This document shows, piece by piece, positions 37,380 to 46,994 of a stretch of 64,000 bases of DNA. Location of the stretch: NCBI GenBank assembly GCA_036795455.1, contig DAIRET010000001.1:30119-94118 (forward strand), written 5' to 3'. Numbering within the stretch: the stretch's first letter is position 1; each line of letters starts with the position of its first letter. A program made the translations under genes and the position numbers. Below the pieces are notes generated by a model, which worked only from the letters and a program-made list of their open reading frames with translations, was not told where the DNA came from and searched no databases. The stretch comes from DAIRET01 sp036795455 (lineage in GTDB: Bacteria; Bacteroidota; Ignavibacteria; Ignavibacteriales; Ignavibacteriaceae).

Positions 37380-37516
37380 TTAATTAACATTAAAATCAAC
37401 AGGTGAGAAAACTAAATATTGATTGATTTTCTTTAACAAAGCATAAATCAATTTTCATACAATTTCTAACATCAACTAATTCACTAATCAAAAACTAATG
37501 GCTTAAGGAGGCTTAA

Positions 37517-39190
37517 ATGAATAAGATTAAATACTTATTCCTCGTTCTTTTCCTTTCTTTTATTTCGCCCGTCTTGCTACTGGGACAGACGAATCCGCAT
37601 GAGATGTTGATTCCACCATGGAGTGGAAGTAATTATCTCAATGACGTAATAGTCGGTGATACAACCGCTACAGGCGCCAGAGTAGATCCCGATAGGATTT
37701 ATCTTTTACAGCGTGACGGCGTTTATTTTGTAAATACCCCGATTAGAAATACCGACTGGGAACTTAATTTAAAAGCTCAGGACGGTACCGGAAGACGCCC
37801 CGTAATTTTTTTAGTTAAAAATACAACAACGGGAAATAATCCGGCTGCATTCCTTCAGGTGGCAGGGAATATCTGGTTGAGAAACATAATCATTTCGGGT
37901 ATTCTTGAGGCTGATACTTCTTCATTTAGTTTAATGCAGGGACAATTAATCGGTACGAATCAAGCCGGTAAAGATATTGTAATCGATAGCTGTATTTTAA
38001 CGAACAGCAACGGGAATCATATCCGCACAGACCAGGCGGCACGCGTTATGAAGATAACAAACACAATTTTCGCCAATATGGGCTATCTTGGCAGATCGAA
38101 CCTCGGTGCCGGGAAAGCAATTGACGTTAGAGCAGTATCATGTGATACGCTTCTTCTTGTAAACAATACGTTTGTTAATTTCCAGGATAGAATTATACGC
38201 CACTTCAATAGTACCGCTGCAATTAACAATTTTATTTTTGACCATAATACAATTATTAACGGTATGTCTTATCACGGCACAATCGTTCTTGGTATTGTCG
38301 GCGATAAAGTTAAAATTACAAACAACTTATTTATCGATCCGTTTGCTCTCGGTAACGATACAGATTATGTTCGTCAGGCAGAGTTCAATGAGAGCGGTGA
38401 ATTAGACCCAATCGGCAACAGAAGAATGACGTGGATTTTCTCGGTTAATAACGATGTTACAAACTGGCAAATATCAAACAACTATTATTCTATTTCTGAT
38501 TCCGGTCAGGCTTTTTATAACAGGCATGCTGCTGCCGGAGTAACGGGTGAAGGCTCTCCTTTAACATGGCATATTAATAGTAGGTTGGGTACCGACTCTG
38601 TAAATGCATTTACAAAGCAAAGCACACAGTTGAATAATATCCCTAAGTTAATGACAGCTATGATGGATTGGTACAGAAGACCGGTTGAATTGGGCGGAGC
38701 AGGTAAAACAAAAGCTACAACTAACTTTGACCGACTTCTTTATGATTACGATAGGAAAGGGTGGCAATATTTAAGCGATACAATGGATTGTGCTTATTCT
38801 ACTGCCCTTCCTGCTTATACTGCATCGCAGGGCGGCTTCCCGTTGGGCGACTTAAATTGGTTCCCGACAAAGAAACAGGAATGGGAAATCTGGGTAACGG
38901 ATGTAAACGATCCCGATTTTTATCCTTCAAGTTTTTCGTTGAACCAGAATTATCCAAACCCGTTTAATCCGTCAACAAAGATTTCATTTAATCTTTCAAA
39001 TGCCGGAAAAACAAGTCTCTCTGTTTTTAATGTTCTCGGTCAAAAAGTTGCAACTTTAATTGACAAGGAACTTACAGAGGGTTATCACGAAGTTCAGTTT
39101 GATGCTTCAACTTTAAGTACCGGAGTTTATTTCTATAAATTGGAATCCGGGAACAATCTTGAAATAAAGAAAATGATGCTTCTCAAATAA
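37517..39190 (+). CDS. Secreted right-handed beta-helix protein with T9SS sorting domain
   Basis: 557 residues. Signal peptide (1-23). A parallel beta-helix (about 60-430) rich in N-ladder and IxxN repeats, such as IVIDSCILTNSNGNHIR and NNFIFDHNTIINGMSYHG. A T9SS domain (about 465-557; LNQNYPNPFNPSTKIS to KKMMLLK). This fold is typical of polysaccharide lyases and pectinases, and of binding proteins. I cannot assign a PL family or catalytic residues. It has the strongest ribosome binding site in the window, AAGGAGG at 37505-37511, five bases before the ATG, so high expression is likely. A terminator-like hairpin follows. Confidence 0.8.
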   Translation: MNKIKYLFLVLFLSFISPVLLLGQTNPHEMLIPPWSGSNYLNDVIVGDTTATGARVDPDRIYLLQRDGVYFVNTPIRNTDWELNLKAQDGTGRRPVIFLVKNTTTGNNPAAFLQVAGNIWLRNIIISGILEADTSSFSLMQGQLIGTNQAGKDIVIDSCILTNSNGNHIRTDQAARVMKITNTIFANMGYLGRSNLGAGKAIDVRAVSCDTLLLVNNTFVNFQDRIIRHFNSTAAINNFIFDHNTIINGMSYHGTIVLGIVGDKVKITNNLFIDPFALGNDTDYVRQAEFNESGELDPIGNRRMTWIFSVNNDVTNWQISNNYYSISDSGQAFYNRHAAAGVTGEGSPLTWHINSRLGTDSVNAFTKQSTQLNNIPKLMTAMMDWYRRPVELGGAGKTKATTNFDRLLYDYDRKGWQYLSDTMDCAYSTALPAYTASQGGFPLGDLNWFPTKKQEWEIWVTDVNDPDFYPSSFSLNQNYPNPFNPSTKISFNLSNAGKTSLSVFNVLGQKVATLIDKELTEGYHEVQFDASTLSTGVYFYKLESGNNLEIKKMMLLK

Positions 39191-39224
39191 AACTAACAGG
39201 TTAGGCTCTCACTGTTGTTATGTT

Positions 39225-39268
39225 GGGGGGCTGTTTTAGAGTTTACTTTTAGACAGCTCCCCTTTTTT
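39225..39268 (+). terminator. Terminator-like hairpin directly ahead of the pectate lyase start
   Basis: GGGGGGCTGT (39225-39234) pairs with ACAGCTCCCC (39253-39262) with one G-T wobble, and two further pairs are possible inside. Six T residues (39263-39268) follow at once, making a textbook intrinsic terminator. It lies 34 bases after the previous stop and ends nine bases before the ATG of the PL1 gene, where no ribosome binding site is seen. It may end the upstream operon, or attenuate expression of the pectinase operon. Confidence 0.8.
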
Positions 39269-39277
39269 ATCTTAAAT

Positions 39278-40600
39278 ATGAAAACAATTAAAACGTTTAC
39301 ATTACTCTTTTTGCTTTATACTCAGTCCTTTTTTCCGCAGCTTATTGCTTTTCCGGGAGCGGAGGGTTACGGTAAATTTGCAACCGGCGGAAGAGGCGGA
39401 ATTGTAATTGAAGTAACCAACTTAAATGATAGCGGTCCCGGTAGTCTCCGTTCAGCATTAGAATTGGATACTCCGCGCATAGTTGTTTTTAATTTGTCCG
39501 GTACGATTTCGCTTGAGTCGGAATTGAGAGTTAAATACGGTAACCTTACGATTGCCGGGCAAACTGCACAGGGAGAGGGAATTTGTATAAAGGGGAACTT
39601 GACTTATATTTCGGCAGAAAATGTTATAATCCGTTTTATTCGTTTCAGGCTTGGTGATGAAAATAAAATTCCCGATGACGCAATTTCCGTGATGAGGTCT
39701 AAAAATGTTATTATTGACCATTGCTCTTTTAGCTGGGGAATTGATGAAGTTGCTACTTTTTACGATAATGAAAACTTTACTCTGCAATGGTGTATTATTT
39801 CGGAGGCGTTGAATGATTCATATCATCCCAAAGGGATGCATGGATACGGAGGAATCTGGGGCGGTGTAAATGCTTCGTTTCATCACAACCTATTGGCACA
39901 TAACTCAAGTAGGAATCCGCGGTTCAATGGTGCAAGAACCGGTACGTCAAGTGAAACAGAACTCGTCGATTTTAGAAATAATGTAATTTATAATTGGGAG
40001 ATAAACAGCTCCTACGGCGGTGAAATGGGGAATCACAATATAGTTGCAAATTATTATAAAGCAGGTTTTGCTTCACGCAAGAAGAATAGAATTGTTGAGC
40101 CCTTTGATGAAAAAGGGAAATGGTTTATTGAAAATAATTTTGTTGAAGGTTTTCCTTTAGTTACAAAGGATAATTGGGCAGGCGGTGTACAGGGAGATTA
40201 TTCAAATGAAACGGGTATAAAGGCTGTTCAACCTTTCGGGGTTGATAATGTGAATACACAAAGAGCAGAAGACGCATATATCTCGGTTCTTAAATCGGCG
40301 GGTGCAATTTATCCCGTTAGGGATAAAGTGGACGAACGAATCGTTTCCGAAGTAGAGAGTAAAAAAGTCTTCTCAGGTAACGGGATTATAAATTCACAAA
40401 GCGAAGTAGGCGGTTACCCGGAACTAAAGTCCGTTCTTCCACCGGTTGATTCGGATAAAGACGGAATGCCGGATGAATGGGAATTGGAAAAAGGTTTGAA
40501 TCCGTATAACCCGGAAGATAGAAACAGTATTGCTCCGGGCGGCTATACTTATATTGAAGAATATTTAAATGATTTGGTAAAGGAAGATAAATGTTTTTAG
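39278..40600 (+). CDS. Secreted pectate lyase, PL1-type
   Basis: 440 residues from the ATG at 39278, which begins the signal peptide (MKTIKTFTLLFLLY, ending FFPQ). The beta-helix core starts with the pectate-lyase opening AFPGAEGYGKFATGG, then GGIVIEVTNLNDSGPGSLR, IIDHCSFSWGIDE, NPRFNGAR and DFRNNVIYNW, typical of bacterial PL1-like pectate lyases. It cleaves de-esterified homogalacturonan by Ca-dependent beta-elimination. The C-terminus has a calcium-type loop, DSDKDGMPDEWELEKGLNP, as in dockerin or thrombospondin-3-like repeats, and no T9SS domain, so it may remain periplasmic or use another export route. The next gene overlaps by ten bases. Confidence 0.88.
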   Translation: MKTIKTFTLLFLLYTQSFFPQLIAFPGAEGYGKFATGGRGGIVIEVTNLNDSGPGSLRSALELDTPRIVVFNLSGTISLESELRVKYGNLTIAGQTAQGEGICIKGNLTYISAENVIIRFIRFRLGDENKIPDDAISVMRSKNVIIDHCSFSWGIDEVATFYDNENFTLQWCIISEALNDSYHPKGMHGYGGIWGGVNASFHHNLLAHNSSRNPRFNGARTGTSSETELVDFRNNVIYNWEINSSYGGEMGNHNIVANYYKAGFASRKKNRIVEPFDEKGKWFIENNFVEGFPLVTKDNWAGGVQGDYSNETGIKAVQPFGVDNVNTQRAEDAYISVLKSAGAIYPVRDKVDERIVSEVESKKVFSGNGIINSQSEVGGYPELKSVLPPVDSDKDGMPDEWELEKGLNPYNPEDRNSIAPGGYTYIEEYLNDLVKEDKCF

Positions 40601-42102
40601 TTCTTTGTAAATGTCCACGGTTTATCAATTTAAGTTTTATGCTGGTTATATTTCTTTCAACAGCATTATATTCACAGCTTTATGTTGCTGTTAATGGGAA
40701 TGATGATAATCCCGGAACTATTGATCAGCCATTAAAAACAATTACAAGAGCAATTCAACTTGCCGCCGCCGATACAACAATTTATATTAGAGAAGGTGTG
40801 CATGAGTATTCCGCAACAATAAGGTTAAACAAGAGCGGACAGCAAGGCAAACCGATTAAACTTTGGGCTTACCCCGGTGAAAAACCGGTAATCGATTTTT
40901 CTTCACAACCGATCGCTTCATCTTCAAGAGGATTACAAATTTCGCATAACTACTGGCATGTGAAAGGACTTGAAATAAGAAACGCTGGGGACAACGGTAT
41001 TTACATTTCTGCATGGTACACAGTTGTAGAAGCCTGCCGTGTTTATTACTGCCAGGATACAGGTGTACAGTTAAGCGGTGGGGCAAGCTATAACAAAATA
41101 ATCAACTGCGATTCTTTTGAAAATTTTGATTCATTAACGAGAGGTGAAAATGCCGATGGATTTGCACCTAAACTTGCTGTAGGTCCCGGTAACGAATTTC
41201 ACGGATGCCGCGCATGGGGGAATTCGGATGATGGCTGGGATATGTGGGAAGCTGCAAATACGGTTGTTTTGAATGAGTGTTGGGCTTTTCGTAATGGTTA
41301 TAATATTTGGGGAATATCTTCTTTTGCAGGAGACGGTAACGGGTTTAAACTCGGGGGGAATTACATCGCAGGTCCACATATCGTTACGCGCTGCGTAGCA
41401 TTCGACAATAAGGGGAAAGGATTCGATCAGAATAACAACACAGCAGGTATTACACTGTACAATAATACTTCATGGAGAAACGGAACAAGGAATTACTCGT
41501 TTCCTGCTACCCCTGCTTCGGGTCAACACGTTTTCAAAAACAACATTTCTCATGCGGCAGTCAATCAGATAACAGGTTCATCATTGTTAGAGGCTAATAG
41601 CTGGCAGGGTTTTACTGTTACCGATAGCGATTTTGTTAGTTTGGATACAACGCTTGCCAAAGTTTCGCGTAATGAAGACAGCTCGTTAACACGGATAGAT
41701 TTTCTGAGATTAGCTGAAACAAGCTCAATGATTGATGCAGGGGTAGATGTAGGATTTCAATTTAACGGTACTGCCCCAGACCTCGGTGCTTTTGAATTCG
41801 GTCCGCCGCTTTCAATAAATGAAAAACCAACGCTTGTTAATACTTTTACTCTTAATAACAATTATCCGAATCCTTTTAATCCAACTACAACAATTTCATT
41901 TTCATTAGCACGGCGTTCTTTTGTTAATTTGAAGATTTATGATGCCTTGGGAAACGAAGTTGTTACTTTGTTGAGCGATTATGTTAATGATGGAACATAC
42001 TATTTTGAATTTAATGCAAGCGGACTGGCAAGCGGAGTGTATTACGCCAGGTTAACTGCGGGGAGTGATCATAAAACAATAAAACTTTTACTTCTCAAGT
42101 AG
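40591..42102 (+). CDS. Pectate lyase / exopolygalacturonate lyase, PL9 family, with T9SS domain
   Basis: 503 residues. Signal peptide near the N-terminus (cleavage after LYSQ; a second Met at residue 17 is an alternative start). The beta-helix domain carries the PL9 catalytic set: GENADGFAPK, NSDDGWDMWE (calcium-binding Asp residues) and GNGFKLGG, whose Lys matches the catalytic Lys of the Dickeya Pel9A enzyme as I recall it. A T9SS domain closes the protein (about 415-503; NNNYPNPFNPTTTIS to KTIKLLLLK). It cuts polygalacturonate by beta-elimination, yielding unsaturated oligomers. The start overlaps the PL1 stop by ten bases, so translation is likely coupled. GH28 follows 12 bases later. Confidence 0.9.
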   Translation: MFLVLCKCPRFINLSFMLVIFLSTALYSQLYVAVNGNDDNPGTIDQPLKTITRAIQLAAADTTIYIREGVHEYSATIRLNKSGQQGKPIKLWAYPGEKPVIDFSSQPIASSSRGLQISHNYWHVKGLEIRNAGDNGIYISAWYTVVEACRVYYCQDTGVQLSGGASYNKIINCDSFENFDSLTRGENADGFAPKLAVGPGNEFHGCRAWGNSDDGWDMWEAANTVVLNECWAFRNGYNIWGISSFAGDGNGFKLGGNYIAGPHIVTRCVAFDNKGKGFDQNNNTAGITLYNNTSWRNGTRNYSFPATPASGQHVFKNNISHAAVNQITGSSLLEANSWQGFTVTDSDFVSLDTTLAKVSRNEDSSLTRIDFLRLAETSSMIDAGVDVGFQFNGTAPDLGAFEFGPPLSINEKPTLVNTFTLNNNYPNPFNPTTTISFSLARRSFVNLKIYDALGNEVVTLLSDYVNDGTYYFEFNASGLASGVYYARLTAGSDHKTIKLLLLK

Positions 42103-42114
42103 ACAGGAATTTAA

Positions 42115-43518
42115 ATGAAATCGCTAAAAATTTTCCTTCTCGTTTTTGTAATTGCACTTTTTTATAGTTTCATCTGGAATGAAATTATCTTCCCGCAGGA
42201 CGAATGGGATGGCAGAGAGCAAATTGTAAAAAACATTATCCCGCCGGCATTTCCGGACAAGAATTTTGACATAACAAATTACGGTGCGGTTGCCGATGGT
42301 GAAACGGACTGTACCGGAGCTTTCAAACAAGCAATTGAAGAATGCTCAAATGCAGGCGGTGGAAAAGTGATTGTACCCGCAGGTATTTATTTAACGGGAC
42401 CGATTCACCTTAAAAGCAATGTGAACCTTCACATTACAAAAGATGCGGTTGTAAAATTCACCAAAGATAAAACAAAATATCTTCCGCTTGTTTTTACACG
42501 CTGGGAAGGTGTTGAGTGTATGAATTATTCGCCATTGATATATGCTTACGAGCAGGAAAATATTGCAATAACAGGTGAAGGAATTCTTGACGGACAGGGA
42601 AGTAACGAAAATTGGTGGAGCTGGAAAGGGAAAAAAGAATACGGATGGAATAAAGAAATGCCGCATCAGAAAGAAGGACGCGACCTCCTTTTTGAAATGG
42701 CAGAGAATAATGTTCCGCCTGAAGAACGATTAATGGGAGAAGGTTTTTATTTGCGTCCGAATTTTGTTCAACCGTACAAATGTAAAAATGTTCTTATTGA
42801 CGGTGTTACACTCAAAGATTCGCCGATGTGGTTTCTAAATCCGGTATTATGCACTAATGTTACCGTAAGTAATTTAAAGATAGAAGGATTGGGACCGAAT
42901 AATGACGGCTGCAACCCGGAATCATCTAAAGATGTAATAATTAAAAACTGCTTTTTCAACACAGGTGATGATTGCATTGCCATTAAATCCGGCAGGAACA
43001 ATGACGGTAGAAGAGTAAACGTCCCGAGCGAAAACATTATCATCGAAGATTGCATAATGAAAGAAGGACACGGCGGAGTTGTAATCGGAAGTGAAATTTC
43101 GGGCGGAGTGAAAAACGTTTATGCACAAAATTGCGAAATGAGCAGTCCGCATCTTGACAGGGCTTTACGGATTAAAACAAATGCAATACGCGGCGGAGTA
43201 ATTGAGAATATTTTTTTAAGAAATATCAAAGTCGGTGAAGTGAGTGAAGCGGTTATTAAAATTAATTTTTACTATGAAGAAGGGGATAAAGGTGATTTCC
43301 CGCCTGTTGTTAGAAATATCAGGGTTAAAAATATGACAAGCGAAAAAAGTTCTTATGCTATTTGGATTAAAGCATACGAACGCTCACCCGTTACCGGTTT
43401 GTATCTTGAAGATTGCACCTTCAACAACGTAGAGGAAGAAAACATACTTGAAAACGTAACCGGGATTGAATTTACAAACGCAACTATCAACGGTAAAGAA
43501 TTAAAGAAAAACGATTAA
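42115..43518 (+). CDS. Polygalacturonase, GH28 family
   Basis: 467 residues. An N-terminal hydrophobic segment (about 5-22) serves as signal peptide or membrane anchor. The GH28 core begins with FDITNYGAVADGETDCT. Catalytic motifs are all present: GPNNDGCNPES (about 260-270), TGDDCIAIKSG (about 282-292), GHGGVVIGSE (about 318-327) and the substrate-binding RIK (about 350). It hydrolyses alpha-1,4 bonds of polygalacturonate; many bacterial members of this form are exo-acting and release galacturonate that UxaC can use. AGGAA precedes the start. It has no T9SS domain, so it is probably periplasmic and acts after oligomer import. Confidence 0.94.
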   Translation: MKSLKIFLLVFVIALFYSFIWNEIIFPQDEWDGREQIVKNIIPPAFPDKNFDITNYGAVADGETDCTGAFKQAIEECSNAGGGKVIVPAGIYLTGPIHLKSNVNLHITKDAVVKFTKDKTKYLPLVFTRWEGVECMNYSPLIYAYEQENIAITGEGILDGQGSNENWWSWKGKKEYGWNKEMPHQKEGRDLLFEMAENNVPPEERLMGEGFYLRPNFVQPYKCKNVLIDGVTLKDSPMWFLNPVLCTNVTVSNLKIEGLGPNNDGCNPESSKDVIIKNCFFNTGDDCIAIKSGRNNDGRRVNVPSENIIIEDCIMKEGHGGVVIGSEISGGVKNVYAQNCEMSSPHLDRALRIKTNAIRGGVIENIFLRNIKVGEVSEAVIKINFYYEEGDKGDFPPVVRNIRVKNMTSEKSSYAIWIKAYERSPVTGLYLEDCTFNNVEEENILENVTGIEFTNATINGKELKKND

Positions 43519-43574
43519 AACGAATGACACCAACAAAGAGAGAAAGACTTAGTAATTTTTGCGAGGAGAAAATT

Positions 43575-46500
43575 ATGAGCCGTAAAAAAATTATCAATAT
43601 GAACAAGATGATTTTACTGAAAGCATTAATAATGTTGATTGTTTTCTCATCATCGCTTACTGCTCAATCCCGAAGTAAAATCCAGGGAACAATAAAAGAT
43701 GCCGGTACAGGCGAGCCGTTATTCGGCGCCAATGTTGTGTTGCTCGGTACCAATCTTGGAGCAGCTACGGATATGAATGGAAAATACTTCATAATTAATG
43801 TGCCGGTTGGTACTTATAATGTCCAGGCTTCTGTTGTCGGGTATAACAAACAGGTTGTTGTGGATGTAGTTATATCGGTGGACAAAGTTTCAACAGTTGA
43901 TTTTGAATTAAGCTCCGGGATAATACAGAGTGAAGAGGTGGTTGTTACCGCAAATAGAAGCGCCCTTAACACGGAAGTATCAAATACATTAACGGTTGTA
44001 ACCGGGGAACAGCTTCAGAATACTACGGGAATGAGAGAGGTTTCTGCATTCCTTGAAAAGCAGCCCGGAGTTACAATGGAAAACGGATTTTTACAAATAA
44101 GGGGTGGTTCTGCAGATCAAACTGGGACTTTCGTGAACGGGATGGCTTATAACAATGCCGCTGTAGGAAATGCCGAAACTACAATTCCGCTTAGCTCTAT
44201 TGAACAGGTCTCCCTTCTTTCAGGCGGATTCAACGCAGAGTATGGTAACTTTAGGTCGGGATTAATTAACATTACAACAAAGTCTGGTTCTAAAGATAGG
44301 TATAAAGGAACGATTTCAGTTTCACGTAATATTGAGGGAATGAAAAGATTCGGTCCTAAAATGAGCGATCCTTATTCTACAGCATTACGCCCGTATCTTG
44401 ATCCGAATGTTGCTTTCTATGGAACCGATGCAGCATGGAAAGACAAGGACGATTATTTATATCAGCAGCATGATAGATTTACAGGGTGGATTAATGCTGC
44501 AAACGCATTCAATCAAACCAACCCGCAATATACAGCATCCGCGATGGATTACTATTTACTTGGTGCGTGGATGCACATGGCAGTACCGGATTATGAAGGA
44601 CTTTCAAAACTGCCTGACAGTGTAAAACAGGCAATCGGTTATTACGAGGTTTCGGACGAACAGAAAAAACTGTTTGAGGAACACGCATGGGATGAAGAAG
44701 GAATCGACTATAATATTGATGTCGGTTTCGGCGGACCATTTCCATTTTTAAGCGAGATGCTTGGAAATTTAACTTTTTACATATCACACATAACAAAAGA
44801 AACACATTATATAGTACCGGTTAGCAGGAAGAGCCAGCAGTCTTATGTAACACTTTTATCAATGAAATCGAACCCGCATCAATCTCTAACACTTACATTA
44901 AACGGTTTGTGGAAAAGACAACTCGGTGTAAGCCCTATTAAACCTGCATTCGGGGACTTCCCGGACGCTTCACGGGAAGGGGGATTTATGACGGCGGATA
45001 ATCTGAAATATTTCGCAAGGCTTTCCAATCTTGACGGCGGTGTAAATTACTGGTACGATCCGCCGATGTTCCCTATGCTGAACCAGACTACATTAATGGG
45101 AGGCTTTTCATTAAATCATGTTATTAATCCGAGAACATTCTGGGAATTTGCTGCAAGTTATCTTTCGATACGGGATGATTCCCCCGTTGGCGATAATAGG
45201 GACAACTCAATTTTAACTGTGTTCGGACCTTTCCCGGTTTCGGAAATGCCTTACGGTAAACTGCAGTTTGCGAATAACAATAGATTGACATTCATCAGCG
45301 GAAACGATACGATTAGTTATCTATATCCCGGTTACGATGCTTTACCCGGTGTAAGCCGTAGATTCAGAAGTAAGGAAGGAGATTTATATACAAACGTTCA
45401 TACACAGCAGCAAAGACTGAAGTTTGATATTGTTTCTCAAATCGGTGAACATAATTACGTAAAAGCAGGAGTTGAATATAACCGTTATGATATCGACCAT
45501 AAAATGTGGATGAAATGGAACAGAACCGGTCCTTATAACACTTATGAATTTAACTATCACCGTATTCCAAGTCAAACCGGTGTTTATGTGCAAGACCAGA
45601 TTTCTTATCAAGGTATTGTTGCTAATGTAGGTTTAAGAATGGATTACTTTTACGGCGGAGGCGGTAAATGGCCTTCCGGCAATAGCTTTTCGGAAGCATT
45701 TACAGCGGCATTCGGCAATGCACCCACACAGGCTGGTGAAGCTGCCGATTCATTTTACGCCGCTTTGGCGGAGGGCAGATCTTTAATCTGGGAAAAGTGG
45801 GAAGAGTATGATCAACTGAATCCGGGATTTCTTGAACCGATTAAAAATCATTTGGCTTTCAGTCCAAGATTAGGGATATCTTTTCCGGTTACTGAAAACG
45901 CAAAGTTTTATTTTAACTACGGACACTTCCGTTCAAGTCAGCCTTATTACACAATGTACCTTATACGTTACAGGTACGATAAAAACGGGTTATACGATAT
46001 GGCAAATCCCAATCTTGAACCACCCAAAACAATTTCGTATGAACTCGGGGCAGCTTATAACTTTGTTGATAATTTCATGCTCAATGTTTCAGGTTATTAT
46101 AAAGATATTTCCGGTCAGAACGGAGACGTGAACTATAAAAACAATGCCGGGAATATTGACTACGAAATATGGGCGAACAATAATTACCAGGATATTCAAG
46201 GTGTTGAAATCAATGTAACAAAAAATGATAACACATGGATTACAGGCTGGGTTAATTTTAATTACATGCTGAAAAAATCAGGCTTAACGGGACGTGCATT
46301 AATTTCCGACGTTACAATTAATGATGATAAAGAAGGGCTTTATTCCGGTAACGAAACACGCTTTTTACCACAGCCTTCTTTTAACGCAAACATTACACTA
46401 AATGCACCTAGAGACTGGTTTAAAGAAAATGACATCCTTAATGCAATTTTCTCCGGGTGGAGCACAACATTTTTCTTTGAATGGAAGGCGGGTGAATACT

Positions 46501-46943
46501 TTACATGGAACCCGCTTAATAAACTTTACTTGAATGATAATGCTCAATGGCCGGACTATGTTATGCTTAATTTGAAATTGAGTAAAACATTCTTTGTAAG
46601 CAACATCGGTATTACCTTGTTTGTTGACATTTCCAACTTGTTGAACAATAAAATTAGTTTGTTGAACAAAGGATATGCATTCAGAAGAAGTAATACGGAT
46701 ACCGGTAATTTTACCGAATGGGCAGATACTAAAAACTATCTCGCATCTTTACGGCTTCCGATGTATGATTCGCCGGATTATGACTTACTGCGTGAACAGA
46801 ACCCGGGTGGCTACATTGCAGGTGATGATAAAATCGGCGATTTGCGTTCCGACTCCAAACCGTATATAAACGACCCCGACTATTCCTATTTCATGTTCGG
46901 ACAACCGCGGGATATTTGGTTCGGAATAAAAATAGATTTTTAG
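43575..46943 (+). CDS. TonB-dependent receptor, second of the pectin locus
   Basis: 1122 residues from ATG 43575, which has AGGAG at seven bases; an in-frame ATG 51 bases earlier lacks this and would displace the signal peptide. Signal peptide to about 32 (SLTAQ). CarboxypepD_reg-like domain (about 35-120). Plug (about 130-245; FLQIRGGSADQTGTFVNGMA, GGFNAEYGNFRSGL). Long barrel ending in IKIDF. Followed 51 bases later by a secreted protein and then a PorV-like protein, with no SusD. It is placed in the same run as PL1, PL9 and GH28, so it should import pectin fragments. It is not a close copy of the first receptor. Confidence 0.92.
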   Translation: MSRKKIINMNKMILLKALIMLIVFSSSLTAQSRSKIQGTIKDAGTGEPLFGANVVLLGTNLGAATDMNGKYFIINVPVGTYNVQASVVGYNKQVVVDVVISVDKVSTVDFELSSGIIQSEEVVVTANRSALNTEVSNTLTVVTGEQLQNTTGMREVSAFLEKQPGVTMENGFLQIRGGSADQTGTFVNGMAYNNAAVGNAETTIPLSSIEQVSLLSGGFNAEYGNFRSGLINITTKSGSKDRYKGTISVSRNIEGMKRFGPKMSDPYSTALRPYLDPNVAFYGTDAAWKDKDDYLYQQHDRFTGWINAANAFNQTNPQYTASAMDYYLLGAWMHMAVPDYEGLSKLPDSVKQAIGYYEVSDEQKKLFEEHAWDEEGIDYNIDVGFGGPFPFLSEMLGNLTFYISHITKETHYIVPVSRKSQQSYVTLLSMKSNPHQSLTLTLNGLWKRQLGVSPIKPAFGDFPDASREGGFMTADNLKYFARLSNLDGGVNYWYDPPMFPMLNQTTLMGGFSLNHVINPRTFWEFAASYLSIRDDSPVGDNRDNSILTVFGPFPVSEMPYGKLQFANNNRLTFISGNDTISYLYPGYDALPGVSRRFRSKEGDLYTNVHTQQQRLKFDIVSQIGEHNYVKAGVEYNRYDIDHKMWMKWNRTGPYNTYEFNYHRIPSQTGVYVQDQISYQGIVANVGLRMDYFYGGGGKWPSGNSFSEAFTAAFGNAPTQAGEAADSFYAALAEGRSLIWEKWEEYDQLNPGFLEPIKNHLAFSPRLGISFPVTENAKFYFNYGHFRSSQPYYTMYLIRYRYDKNGLYDMANPNLEPPKTISYELGAAYNFVDNFMLNVSGYYKDISGQNGDVNYKNNAGNIDYEIWANNNYQDIQGVEINVTKNDNTWITGWVNFNYMLKKSGLTGRALISDVTINDDKEGLYSGNETRFLPQPSFNANITLNAPRDWFKENDILNAIFSGWSTTFFFEWKAGEYFTWNPLNKLYLNDNAQWPDYVMLNLKLSKTFFVSNIGITLFVDISNLLNNKISLLNKGYAFRRSNTDTGNFTEWADTKNYLASLRLPMYDSPDYDLLREQNPGGYIAGDDKIGDLRSDSKPYINDPDYSYFMFGQPRDIWFGIKIDF

Positions 46944-46994
46944 TCTAATGCCGGTTAGAGCGATTTATTTCATAATTGTATTTGGAGATTGAAT

